A stretch of 30,035 nucleotides of DNA. Origin: Chara braunii (lineage: Eukaryota; Streptophyta; Charophyceae; Charales; Characeae). Below, one piece after another: positions 7,713 to 17,420 of the stretch. The notes beneath the pieces were generated by a model, which saw nothing but the letters and a program-made list of their open reading frames with translations, was not told where the DNA came from and made no database searches. Where the stretch lies: contig BFEA01000369.1 in assembly GCA_003427395.1 (NCBI GenBank), positions 1,544,909 to 1,574,943 on the forward strand, in the 5' to 3' direction. Position 1 is the stretch's first letter. Each line of letters begins with the position of its first letter. The translations under genes were made by a program, and so were the position numbers.

Positions 7713-7836
7713 GGGCATAGTCACACTAGGTAGGACTTTTTTACTTAGCTCTGGACGTGATTGCAGGCAGATGCATCCACGTGCGGCCGTAATTGCAGTC
7801 AGATACATTTAGGAAAGTGCTAGTGTGAGTACGCCC
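7713..7836. mobile_element. Tourist-like MITE (PIF/Harbinger type), 124 bp
   Basis: Terminal inverted repeats GGGCATAGTCACACTAG (7713-7729) and CTAGTGTGAGTACGCCC (7820-7836) match at 15 of 17 positions. TTA flanks both sides (7710-7712 and 7837-7839) as a 3-bp target duplication, which is characteristic of PIF/Harbinger and Tourist elements. Inside, TTGCAGGCAGATGCAT and TTGCAGTCAGATACAT form a short direct repeat. It has no transposase and would be non-autonomous. Confidence 0.75.
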
Positions 7837-8000
7837 TTATAAAGAGAGAAAACTGGTCGACGTTGGGAAAAAAAAAAAAAAACGTGGACGACTTTACTCA
7901 CCCCGACCCTGCAATCCTAGCAGACTGTCGGTCCGAACCCCTGACGAAAATGGCACTAAGTCTGAGACACTGGTCTGTCACAGCCATAAAACCCACTGTT

Positions 8001-8037
8001 GCCATGTACGCTGTGTTCACACTTAGACGTGCATGGC
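8001..8037. repeat. 10-bp inverted repeat (hairpin)
   Basis: GCCATGTACG and CGTGCATGGC pair at 9 of 10 positions around a 17-nt loop. The role is unknown. It could be the end of another small DNA element. Confidence 0.5.
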
Positions 8038-8150
8038 CTACCAGACAAGCATATTCACTATACTGGCAGGCTCAAGCAGGAAAAGAATTTGGAGAACATT
8101 TCTCTATATGTGCGTTTCGTCCTAGCTCAGTGAAGATGTTATAGTAATCC

Positions 8151-8170
8151 AATCTTCTCTGTATCGTTCC
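8151..8170 (-). pseudogene. 20-nt U6 snRNA fragment
   Basis: The minus strand reads GGAACGATACAGAGAAGATT, a perfect match to the core of U6, including the same bases in the U6 copy at 6951-7043. Flanks do not match U6. It lies ~25 bp upstream of a SINE head. Confidence 0.7.
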
Positions 8171-8193
8171 GTGGTACTATTCTCTGATGAACC

Positions 8194-8262
8194 AACGGGT
8201 CTAGCTCAGTTGGTACAAAAAGAGCTGCCAAGTTCGAATTCTCTGTGACGTCCCAAAGTACC
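8194..8262 (+). mobile_element. tRNA-headed SINE or SINE head
   Basis: Box A TAGCTCAGTTGG (8202-8213) is identical to those of SINE-1 and SINE-2. Box B-like AGTTCGAATTC is at 8231-8241. The spacing between boxes is shorter than in a tRNA. The body and 3' end are not defined. Confidence 0.55.
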
Positions 8263-8373
8263 CATCAGTGCGAGTAGATAGCGACTAGACATACTAATAT
8301 TATACGTCTGAAACTAAACAAACAAATACTGTAAACAAAGAGATAAATTGATAAAACATCGTTGCAAATTCCT

Positions 8374-9624
8374 TCACCTGCTCCAAGATCGGCGTTTTCT
8401 GGGAGTTCTGCTTCGATCAGGGGAAGAAGGTTGCGATCCGGATTCCTCCGCTCCCGATCCCGACCAGGATTCCCCAAGCGACAGCAGCAGTGACGGAGAT
8501 GATTCGTCTTCTCCTTCTCCTTCTCCTTCTCCCTTCACTCGCGCCTTCCCCTTCCCCTCCTCTCCTTCGAAGTTCCCCCGCCGCTCGTCCTCCCCACTCC
8601 GCGCCCGCCCCTGCGCCGCCCCTGCAGCGTACCCGGCTGCCAAGCTGATTATCGCGGCTGCCAGGACGACGATCGACGGCCCTAGCATCGAGATCAGACT
8701 GTCCGCCGTCGCGATCAGCCGCATTGATGGCTCGGTGATTGATACATCCTCCATCATCCACGCTCCAGCTAGGCCCATCCGACGGCATTTGGCTTGATAC
8801 CGAAGATTCGGCCCACCCGCGCACGCCGGTCGGAACAACGAGAAGTTTGGAACAGAGCGAAGCACAAGACCACGACTTGGTGACATGGAAGCACTGCTCC
8901 CGCCATCATGCCCCATTGCAGAGGGAAGTCCGTATCCACGTGGCGTCCGGCGGTGCATCGTAGATGGACACCAGTGAGCCGTCAGATGTCCGCTGCTGCG
9001 TGCCACGTGTCCTGTTTGGGGCCTCACACATCCAAGCCTCCGAAGGCTACCGGTAGTAGCGGAACCACTGCCTGAGTGAACTGACTGCGGCGGCGCGCAA
9101 CGGCGCCAAGCGCTGCTTTTGAGCGGCCGCGGGGCTGACGGCGCGCAGCTGCGCCACGTGTTTCTTCCGCAGGTTGACTGCCAGGAGAAAAGTGCCCGCT
9201 GCCAACACATCTCATCGCTCATTCCCACCTCCCTCTCACCTTCTTCTAATCCCATCAAGTCATTACCCGCGCTGGCCCTCCATGACCGCCTCCTACTCCT
9301 ACCGCTCCACGATCTTCTCCTCGGACCTTGTGCCCGAACACAGCCAACGGAAGCTGCCGGGCATTCATCGCTCCATGACCTTCTCCTCGGACCACGTGGT
9401 CGAGCAAAGCCAAACGGTGCTGCTGCGCTGCCATCCCCACTTCGGTCCTGCAGAATCACTGAGGGCCATCCACGAGGCAAAAGCTTCCCCTCGAACACGC
9501 GATTGTCTGACTCGGACTGGCATTGGGCGTCGAGATCCCCTCCAAGGACGACGCTTGTCCAGCCGCCACCTCCGCAACAGATTTGCCGCCCCCGGACTGC
9601 CATGATCTTTGGCGTAGGTGACAC
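8374..9624 (-). CDS. Long ORF of unknown function (416 codons), doubtful
   Basis: Uninterrupted from 9624 to 8374 on the minus strand. The translated product is Arg/Ser/Gly-rich. It has one hydrophobic stretch (LISMLGPSIVVLAAAIISLA, about residues 310-330) that could span a membrane. It ends in an acidic/Gly-rich then Arg/Ser-rich C-terminus, largely a by-product of (TTCTCC)4. No domain is recognised. The region is GC-rich and other frames are also open (plus 9119-9778, 9174-9605), so length alone is weak evidence. The 66-bp internal duplication keeps frame. I see no promoter or intron evidence. Confidence 0.25.
   Translation of the reverse strand: MSPTPKIMAVRGRQICCGGGGWTSVVLGGDLDAQCQSESDNRVFEGKLLPRGWPSVILQDRSGDGSAAAPFGFARPRGPRRRSWSDECPAASVGCVRAQGPRRRSWSGRSRRRSWRASAGNDLMGLEEGEREVGMSDEMCWQRALFSWQSTCGRNTWRSCAPSAPRPLKSSAWRRCAPPQSVHSGSGSATTGSLRRLGCVRPQTGHVARSSGHLTAHWCPSTMHRRTPRGYGLPSAMGHDGGSSASMSPSRGLVLRSVPNFSLFRPACAGGPNLRYQAKCRRMGLAGAWMMEDVSITEPSMRLIATADSLISMLGPSIVVLAAAIISLAAGYAAGAAQGRARSGEDERRGNFEGEEGKGKARVKGEGEGEGEDESSPSLLLSLGESWSGSGAEESGSQPSSPDRSRTPRKRRSWSR
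8509..8532. repeat. (TTCTCC)4 microsatellite
   Basis: Four exact hexamers followed by more pyrimidine-rich sequence to about 8585. Confidence 0.9.
9303..9416. repeat. 66-bp spaced direct duplication
   Basis: A ~48-nt block starting CGCTCCACGATCTTCTCCTC at 9303 recurs from 9369 with scattered substitutions. The period is 66 bp, a multiple of three, so a frame across it stays open. Confidence 0.75.
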
Positions 9625-9828
9625 GTCATACTATGGTTGCCAGGTCACAATGACTTCACTACGCAGGACAGAAGCTTCCCGTCAAATCGGCCCTTCCTAC
9701 CCCCCCTCTCTCTCCCATCTCACCCCTTCCTGGAACAATGCCGCCAGTTGCCGCCAGCCCTGCCACTCCTCTTCGTGACGGGCCCGCACTGCCCCCGCGC
9801 CCCGCGCCCCCGCCCCTACTGATAGCTC

Positions 9829-9836
9829 TTTCTTTT

Positions 9837-9867
<31 letters not shown>
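9829..9867 (-). repeat. T-rich tract (poly-A tail on the minus strand)
   Basis: T runs interrupted by single C. Read on the minus strand it is an A-rich tail with G interruptions, like the U6 tail at 6934-6950, so it probably ends a minus-strand retroposon lying at about 9868-9920 or beyond. Confidence 0.55.
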
Positions 9868-9891
9868 TACAAAGGCAAAGGAACGACGCCG

Positions 9892-9924
9892 GGGACCTCA
9901 CAATTCAACCCGGGCCGAGGTCCC
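9892..9924. repeat. 8-bp perfect hairpin stem
   Basis: GGGACCTC (9892-9899) and GAGGTCCC (9917-9924) are exact reverse complements around a 17-nt loop. The right arm overlaps the start of the larger foldback at 9921. Confidence 0.6.
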
Positions 9925-10070
9925 ACTAGCAAAAAGGATAGGATAGAGCTCCTGAATCTGGATGTGTTTTAAGCAGAGATGCAGAAAAGCAGTTCAATCT
10001 CTATTTCCTGCACGTCTCCGTAAACTCGGCCAGATTCAGGCATTCGCTCGTATCCTCTTTGCTAGTGGGA
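9921..10070. repeat. 150-bp foldback made of two opposed R1 3' segments
   Basis: The left end, TCCCACTAGCAAAAAGGATA, and the reverse complement of the right end, TCCCACTAGCAAAGAGGATA, differ at one base. CCTGAATCTG matches again at the same offset, and similarity continues inward with more changes. The same CCACTAGCAA ... TCTGG order occurs in R1 at 6155, so the foldback is most simply two R1 copies in head-to-head orientation. Confidence 0.7.
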
Positions 10071-10129
10071 GGCAGCTTCAGCCAGTTTCGCTTATGAGCC
10101 AAGCTCACTCTGACCCCAGCTGCATCTGC

Positions 10130-10192
10130 TGCATCTAAATTCCTGCTGGAAACCGGGTCCAGCGTCCCTTGCCTCCTAGAGAATCTTTCCAA
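10130..10192 (+). repeat. R1 fragment abutting the LINE tail
   Basis: CTGCTGGAAACCGGGTCCAGCGTCCC matches the middle of R1 at 4515 and the complement of 6190-6215. Similarity ends next to the A/T tail of the minus LINE at 10193, suggesting the LINE inserted into this R1 copy. I could not find the rest of R1 beyond the LINE's other end. Confidence 0.6.
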
Positions 10193-10439
10193 ATAAAAAA
10201 TAAAAATAAAATGAAACTTGAAGCTCAGAAAAAAGGTGACTTCCTAAACAGACCAAGTCCTACTAGAAACCTGCAGACCTAGAACAGAACACAACAGCTG
10301 CTAGAGACCCTGAAACCCTTCACGGTGGTTTAAGCCACCGAGAAATCACCAACTTTTTTCCTGAGTCACTGCTGCAAGCTGGTTCCCTCTTGCCCAAGAT
10401 TTTAAAAACCAATAAAACCCCTTTCTTTTACTTTTAAAG
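10193..10439 (-). other. 3' UTR and A/T-rich tail of LINE copy B
   Basis: After the last recognisable coding motif, the minus strand runs through non-coding sequence to a tail of TTTTATTTTTATTTTTTATTT type at 10193-10212. This corresponds in position to the 4250-4476 region of copy A. Confidence 0.65.
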
Positions 10440-11149
10440 CTTCTTTGCCAGTCTGCCCGGATCTGCAGTCTTAAATTTGAACAAATTCGAGCCTGTTGTT
10501 TGTAGATAGTAACTTTCGTATTTAGGAAGACGACCGAATTTCTCGCTCTCCAGATTTCGTGTATCAGAATTCCTCTGCAAACCAGAGCTACATAGCCCCA
10601 TCCTTCCTTGAAGTCTGTGCCCTTACCTGGTGGTATACTATACAGAACCCAGTCGTCAGTCCAAGGCCAAGAGCCACCTGTTACCAGGTCCCAATGCTTA
10701 ATCCACCATATCCACAGTTCATCTGCAAGTGGACAGTATAACCAAAGATGAGCATTAGATTCTCATCCCCAGTCACACCGTTTGCAGGTGAGTGGAATGT
10801 CCATACCCTTCTGCGAAAGCCAGAGTGCTGAGGCCGTCACCAACAGTGATTGCAACCACAAGAGGCTTGCCTCCTTCTGCGAAGGTATCAGCTGTAGTCC
10901 TCTCCAGAGTGACCTCCAGTCCGGTTGTTCAAAAGGACCGTTCTTAATTTTCTCCAGTCTTTGGCTGGCCAAGCCAATTGGAGTCTTTTTAACCTGTTTC
11001 TGCTGCGTTATAACTCCTATTTTCGGCCAGTAATGAATCAGAGCCACCGACTCGTCTTGATTAAACTTGCTTCCTGGAGACCAACCCTTGCAGTTAGGGT
11101 TCCACTCTGAAGTTTGTAGAAGGACCCAGCAGTCTTGCTCGTGCACCAT
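10440..11149 (-). pseudogene. LINE ORF2 C-terminal zf-RVT domain and tail
   Basis: The first open piece (11149-10763) includes WRSLWRGLQLIPSQKEASLL, then SQKGMDIPLTCKRC. A stop directly follows the CKRC pair. The same frame then continues with HLWLYCP, SWPWTDDWVL and, further on, WGYVALVCRG and IWRARN. The C..C ... H...C pattern is the zf-RVT zinc finger found C-terminal to RT in plant LINEs. IWRARN-type motifs close the protein. The stop after the first Cys pair disables the finger. Confidence 0.75.
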
Positions 11150-11982
11150 CCCTACTGAGTAGGACTCTGGCTTCCGGCTGATCCTTTATATCGAATACCG
11201 TCCTCTCGCCGATCCGCACCAGGATCATTGGTTTATCTGGCCTATAATTCCCCAGCCCTGGGCTTCGCCGTTCTTCTACTTTTCGTCCTCCCCCAAGGTC
11301 TGGCCCTAAAATCTTCCATACCGAGAACACCCAGGAACCCATGGCTTGATCCACATCTTGTTTAAGCTGGTGAGTCCAGTTTCCGGGAACTGCAGAAATT
11401 AGTGCCCCCCTGTTCCGGCCCACGTTCCTGAGGCGGGGGAGTTTTTCCTTCAAGCGCTCCTCGGTGTCCCAGTCTCCCTTATCTGAATCTCATACGTGTT
11501 AACCTGTAGGAGACCTTTACCAGCCCAGGCTTGGCCGAAATCGCCAGCCGCTCTCCCTGCTGAAAAGGGTTCGCCGTTGGTCCTGATGATGGAAGGATTA
11601 TAGAACAATGGTTGATTCAGAATTTCTTCCTTTGAAACTGGTTGATTGAACTCTCTCGGAAGAATCTTGTTCCACCCATATAAAATATCCCTCCAAACCT
11701 TCGACCTTGATCTTCTGTTTGTGAAGGAAGGTAGCAGCATGCATTGCCACACTAGCTCTGGCTGGGACAAGTCCCATTCAGCGGCTAGTATATATTCGGC
11801 CAGACGGATCCCCAGCTTCGACGGGTTGTCAAACATAGCTTTATTGGCCACTTCGCCAGTAAGGCCAAATTCTGTTGTCTTGGGTCTAGAATTCCAAGCC
11901 CGCCCTCGGACCTAGGAAGAGTAATGGTCTCCCAAGCAACCTTGGTCAATAACCCGTACTCTTCCTCCGAGCCGGTTTCCAA
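11094..11982 (-). pseudogene. LINE ORF2 post-RT linker
   Basis: Three overlapping pieces in different frames cover this region: 11982-11785 (VAWETITLP ... LDPRQQNLALLAKWPIK), 11851-11450 and 11453-11094. They match copy A at 1556-2130. Frame changes fall near 11950, 11840 and 11450. It includes no catalytic motif. Confidence 0.8.
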
Positions 11983-13580
11983 AGGTACTTAGCCGCACAA
12001 TTCTTAATTTGAGCGTAGGCTTCGTCTGGGAGACGTATCAAGGTAAGGGGGAACCAAAGTGAGAAAAAGGCTGCAGCAAAGATCACTAACGCCCTCCCAA
12101 AGAGAGAGGGAATGAGGCCCTTCTGCCATTTGTTGATACGGCCAGCAACCTTCCCAACTAGCATCAGGTCCTGAGAATTGGATCCGTTGCGAAACTTGGA
12201 TGCCCGAGAACCTCTCAGAGTTTTCCGTTGGTACCTGACGCAGCCCCCAGTCCACCTTGAGTGTGTAGGGGTCAGCCAGAAAATAAACTGACTGTGCCAG
12301 TTGATTGATGCCTCGGACAAGACACAGTAGTCATTTATAACTGATCTAAGTTCATCTAAGACAGGCTTGCTATTATCGCAAGCAATAGTGAGATCATCCG
12401 CTAATCCCCCCCCCTTCCATTCCAGGGATGGGGACAAGCGCAGGCCTACTATTTTAGGATTGTACCTAATATTATCAAGCAAGGCCTCCAGTTGTAAGAC
12501 AAACAGTAGAGGGGTCAGTGGACAACCCTGGCGTAAGGAACGAGTCAAGTGGAATTCATTTGAGAGTTTACCATTAACTAAAACTGACGATTTGGCCTGT
12601 GAATACATAGCTTTGATCCAAGTACAGAAACCCCTACAGAAACCCATTCTGATAAGCGTGGTGTGGACAAAAGCCCATCCCACCTTATCATATGCTTTCT
12701 CCATATCAAGGAGAAGCACAACCACATCCCTTTTCTCTTCACCTATGATTTCTAGGGCCTGAACCGTCGACAAAATGTTCTCAAATATAGACCGTCCCTT
12801 GACAAACGCTCCCACCAGCTCTGGAAGAAGGTCGGCCAATTGCAAGGCCAATGCTTTTTCTAATATTTTGTAGGCTGCATTTAGCAATGAGATGGGTTTA
12901 TAATTTCTCACTTCTTTTTTATCTCCTTTTTTATACAAAAGTGAAATGCCCCCTTTGAGAAATCCCTTGGGAAGTGTCCCTATTGTTTGAGCCCTGTTAT
13001 AAATATCGCAGAGAAACGGTGCGAACGCGTCCCATGAGGCCCTGAAGAGTTCCACCGGAAGGCCGTCGATACCTGGGCACTTGCCCCCGGCCATACTCTT
13101 GGTCGCTCAAAAAAGCTCCAGTGTCGTCAAGGGGGCATCCAGCTGGGCTTTCGTTGGCTCTCTGATCTGCACCCTGGATTTGTCCCAGAAGTTAGCGACC
13201 TCAGAGAGGTCCGTTTCAAATTCATCGAACGGTCTTCTAGTCGACACTATGTCTCTAAAGTAGTCCAAAGCGTAGTTGCATAGGTCAGCCGTTTCTGTCG
13301 TCGTCTGCGCGTTCAACGCAAAGGGGTGGGTGAACTCTCTGATGAGAGGTTTCGTCTGTCTGAGGACCAAAGAACGGAAGGCTACTTTCGTCATTCTATC
13401 GTAGCCCAAAATGCCTCTGAGTCTCAGCCATTCCAGTCTTTCAGCCTGCTTTCCAACTTCCACCTCTTCTAGCTGCGACAAGGCCAATTTTCTCTTTTCG
13501 GGCCAGTAATAATCCGCAAAGGGGTCGGTGCCCATTTGTGCTTCAGCTTCCTCTATTAGCCTGCGTAATTTTAATTAAAG
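11946..13580 (-). pseudogene. LINE reverse transcriptase domain (ORF2 middle)
   Basis: RNA-templated DNA synthesis by target-primed reverse transcription is the family function. The pieces 13535-13107 and 13094-11946 are in one frame, separated only by TGA at 13107-13109. Motifs in order: GKCPGIDGLP, NYKPISLLNA, LLLDMEKAYDKV (motif A, catalytic Asp), RQGCPLTPLLF (motif B), GLADDLTIA (motif C, where F/YADD is usual and the aromatic residue is replaced by Leu) and ASINW (motif D). Around 12255-12175 the conserved frame shifts and returns. Upstream, the frame joins the endonuclease only after a shift near 13575. Catalytic Asp residues are present, but the frame is broken. Confidence 0.93.
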
Positions 13581-13663
13581 AACTCCATCATGGCTACCTT
13601 GATAATCTGCATTCCTACATCTGTCCACATGTCTTGCTCCTTAAACAAGTCTTTGGCTAAAAG

Positions 13664-14497
13664 TCAGCCCTCCATCTGAGAAGTAATCCACCGGGGAATA
13701 CCCTTGTCTTTCAAATTATTAATATTTAGTCTAAAAGGAGGTCTTTCCTGAGCGGTGATTTCCCTTGAAAGCACCTCCATAAAGATCAGGTAGTGGTAAG
13801 AAAGATCAGAGATCCTGAATTCAGAAGATGAACACCTGTCCCATGGAGTGCCGCTTGCTAGTATAAAATTCAGCCTCTTTTTGGGGACCGGGGCACGCGG
13901 GGACGGCTTTGGGCCGCACCAGGTGTATCCAGGGTCCTCCGGGTTGAGGGACCGAAAGGTGTCAGTTAGCATCAGAGAGTCCACAAGGGACCATAGGAGA
14001 GTGGAATCTGATCTAAGTGGTACACTCACCGGTGGATCTAATCCCGGGTTTAGAACGGTGTTCCAGTCTCCTAAGATTCTCAGTATCCGGTAGGAAGGAA
14101 GGGAGGAAGCAAAAAAATTAGTCCGGTCAATATAATCTGTAGGGGCGTAAATTGACACTATTGTCCAGTCCTCATCCTCAAGGGCCAATTTGACCCAGAC
14201 TAGTCTCCCTCCCGAGTCGATATAGGAGTCCAAGACTTGACAGTCCAAGTCCTGATGGATAAGAATCGCAGTACCACCTTTCGTCCCGTCTGCCGGGGTC
14301 CAGAATTGAGGGTCCCTCCACCAATTAACTGCTCGTTGCGTTTTGTTGCCATCCAATTTCGTTTCTTGAAGACACATTATTTGTATCGACTCACTATGAA
14401 TCCAGGAACACGGTCTTTGCCTTTTCAATCTGTTGTTGGTATCTCCCAAGCCTTTAACATTCCAACTAGCTATCCGAATTTTATTCGGTAGGACCAT
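13664..14497 (-). pseudogene. LINE apurinic-like endonuclease domain (ORF2 N-terminus)
   Basis: This is the exonuclease-endonuclease-phosphatase fold that nicks the target. It starts with ATG at 14497. It shows IASWNVKG (Asn), CLQETK (Glu), IYAPTD and GDWN. The later KKRLNFIL has Asn where RxD is expected, and LSYHYL has Tyr where SDH is expected, so two catalytic Asp positions appear lost while the final His remains. It ends at TGA 13664-13666 directly after SQMEG. Sequence beyond it continues as coding (LLAKDLFKEQ), so the stop most likely replaces Trp. The ATG overlaps the ORF1 end by 17 nt. Confidence 0.9.
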
Positions 14498-17085
14498 TTA
14501 TACGACCAGTCTCGCTTTCTCGTTGGATACGGTCCTCTTCGGATGTATTTGGAGAGATATCAACTTGGGAGCTCATGAGCAGATCACGAATATCCGTAGG
14601 AAACCTTGTGGCCCTAATGAACATTTTGAACTTCGTACCTGATACTACAAAGATAATGTCCCTTTTGGCCAACCATTCGTATATAACTTTCGCTGACAAG
14701 TCCGGTAATAAGCTGATGTTAGATAGCGGGGTTAGATTAGGGGACGTAAAATCTTGAAATGGGTACCAATATCCCTTTTCCAAGCCCCACTTCCCAAACT
14801 CAGCTGTGGCCGAAGCAATGCCCATGAACACAATATGCAACATGGTTTTCCTGTTATCGGCCAGGGGGACCACATGCCTTCCCCTTCTGGGGGATGGGAT
14901 AATCACACAGGAAACTGTGTCGTTGAAGACCTGCCTGTTGTGAGGTCGAGTGCCTCATCGTCCGAAGGGGCAGAAGAGACTGACATCATAGGAAGGCTCA
15001 AGCTTGCCTCTTCCGACCTGTGCATGTAGATACGTAGGCCCTGGTCCGAGTCAGATAGGATCAGAGGGACCAAATAATCCTTTACATGGCCTACCATTCT
15101 GTCCTCCCTGCCCAGCGTAGTCATGGGAGACGATAGGAGAAGGGAATTTTGTGCTGACCGCCCGGGTTGAGATCTTTTCTTACTCTGAGAAGTCTCTGCC
15201 GGCTGGTCAGACCCCTGAACTTCCTTGACCTGGTTTTTCATTGTTGGAACTGCGTTATTGTCGTTCATTTTGGCTTTTTTGCAAGTTGTTGTTAAATCGT
15301 TAATCCTCTCAAAGTTGATCTTCCCTTCCCCAAAAAGGTCAGGGATAAAAAAGTTCATTTCCTCCTCTAGGCGACCTTCTCCCGTCCCTGCAACTGCCTC
15401 GTCTGGAAGTTATTCCTTATCCATGGGGGACCCCTTCCTTTTGTTTAATATCGGAGACCCTCCCTCCTCTGTATTTTCCTCATCCACTATCTCGACCGGA
15501 TGGGTAACGTTCTTGGGTTTGGAGTTAGTCTTGTCCTCCTTGGGATTACGATTCTCCTTGCAGACTTTTTGCTTATTATTCTTCTGGGGGGGTGGACCGT
15601 TAAAGATAAAAAAAGACGCTCCTGTAGAAACCGGGGATTTGGGAATAGATAACTTCCCTACCCGGTTAGTTGAGCTTTCGCACTTTTGCTTCTCTTTTGG
15701 GAGGGTTTCGTCTTTTCTTGGAACAAACTCCACTCTGTCAGTCTCCCCCTCGGTGTTTCCGTTTCCGTTTATCAGCGCTTCCTGGTCAGGGGCCTTTTCT
15801 TCCATTAGAACATCCTTAAGTATAGGATCTCGTTCCTTTTCCTCTTTGTGGTCTTTTGTCCCCCCTTCCACCCCTTTGACCTCCTCCTCTGCTCTCCTTT
15901 CACCCTCATTCATCTCTGCCCTCTTCTCCCCTTTGTCTTTCGTCTGATTTCTCATTACACGCTCATCTCCCTTTTCCGAGGCCTTTTCTTTGACCCCCTT
16001 CACCACCTCCTTATAGGAGGGTTTCTTTCGCCCTTCTCCTCTCTTGGACGTCCCTATCAGATGACCCTTCTGAACCTCTTCCCCACCTTCCTTCCTGCCT
16101 TTTCTTACCACCCATTTCTCTCCACCCTGAAAATCCGTCCCCTCCCCTCTCCCTTTGCCCTTCTCCTTGTCTCGCTCCACCCTCTTTTCTACCTTTTGCC
16201 TACCCCTTCCCCCTTCCCTTTCCTTGTGTTTTTGTCACCCTTTTTCAATTTTGCCGGACAGTCTTCATCGGTTTCTTTGTGAAAATGAAGTCGACATATC
16301 GAGCACCAATCGGTATCAGCGCAGATGACCTCAATTTTAACCCTCCCGTATCTGCGTAAGTTAATTTCCAAGTATTTCTTATATTTCAACTTCGCGGATG
16401 GGGCAAGGTCGAAACGCACATTACGAAAACCCGGGTCCAGTGGTTTTTTGTAAGTCGGGTAATCTTTAACCACTGGCCCGAAAGCGTCTTCCACCGCTCT
16501 TTTCAAGAGGCACAGCACTGCTTCTGGAAACTCCATACAACGAATCCAGAAGTAATTTTGACGCATTGCATCTCTCCATGCTTGTAACTGATGGATATTC
16601 ATCTATGGTTTGACGGAAAGCACGTAGGTTAGATCATCTAGTTCGATCGTGTCCCCCCCTTTCCTAAGCATCCAATCCGCTATCTCTTTCGCAGAGACCA
16701 CGCATGTGGCAAGATTTCGTCCTTCATTGCAGAATGTGCCCCTAATAGGTGGAAAATACGAAGAGCTCGCGGAGGCCCAGACATTTTCATATATTCTCAC
16801 TAGTCTGTTTTTTACCTCCACCGGCAAGGTGGAGGCGTCGTCATTGAAGAATATTGAAACCGCATGGTCCATCAGCCCCTCGGATTGAATCTTAGAGATG
16901 TCTTCATCAATTGTTACACGCACGAAATTTTCCCTTATTTCAACCAACTCGGGGACTATCCCTCTCGGAAGGGTTTCATCCTGGAAACATTTAGATCATA
17001 GTTCCCTGAATGGATTCTTTCCTTCGTTCGTTAACGGATTGATGTGTTCCGAAGAGCTCACTGGGGGGGGAAAGGGACAATCCAT
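14481..17085 (-). pseudogene. LINE ORF1 (gag-like, zinc-knuckle protein), broken
   Basis: ORF1 encodes the RNA-binding partner of ORF2. I place the start at ATG 17085-17083 (MDCPFPPPVSSS). It runs through stops at 16996-16998 (after NPFREL), 16603-16605 (after LSVKP) and 15410-15412 (after MDKE), with frameshifts near 16200 and 14910. The N-terminal half holds the globular domain. A zinc knuckle (CSIC-x4-H-x6-C) lies at about 16310-16255. A long Lys/Glu-rich, probably disordered and coiled segment occupies 16180-15410. The last segment, 14906-14481, ends with TAA inside the ORF2 start. Full length would be about 865 codons, long for an L1 ORF1. Confidence 0.75.
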
Positions 17086-17420
17086 AGTGTCAAGCTTATG
17101 AGATCGAAAGGAATACAATTCAAGGACCAAGAGAAATGCTACAAAGAAGTCTATCACTAATCTACCTCTAAGTGTCCGAGGCATCAATAACTTATGGCCA
17201 AACAAATCATTGGTGCAGATAGACTATTGAAAAACTTCTGCATCATCATTAGACTTCGGCAGCTCATATGAAAGTGCAGACACTTATACCTTCTGTAACG
17301 TGAGCGTGTCTATCCGAGGATCTTGAAGAAGGCGCCCGACATAGACTCCCATCGAAGTCGGGCTTCGTTGACTACCATCCTTCCTCAACTCACAGGACAC
17401 CTTGTCTTATCCTCCACCGA
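17086..17420 (-). other. Probable 5' UTR of LINE copy B
   Basis: The same frame as ORF1 is open upstream to 17205, but the first convincing ATG is at 17085. GCCCGAC and GTCGGGC at about 17335-17361 form a 7-bp perfect hairpin around a 16-nt loop. The LINE 5' end was not located. Confidence 0.35.

Larger units (their letters stand above)
10193..17085 (-). mobile_element. Near full-length L1-like LINE, minus strand (copy B), inactive
   Basis: In element order this holds ORF1 (17085-14481), ORF2 endonuclease (14497-13664), reverse transcriptase (about 13580-11946), RT thumb/linker (11982-11094), zf-RVT and C-terminal tail (11149-10440), 3' UTR, and an (ATTTT)-like tail at 10193-10212. ORF2 with EN, RT and a C-terminal zinc finger places it among plant L1-clade elements. 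At least five in-frame stops and several frameshifts make it non-functional. The 5' UTR may extend past 17085 to about 17420. No target duplication could be established. Confidence 0.9.
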
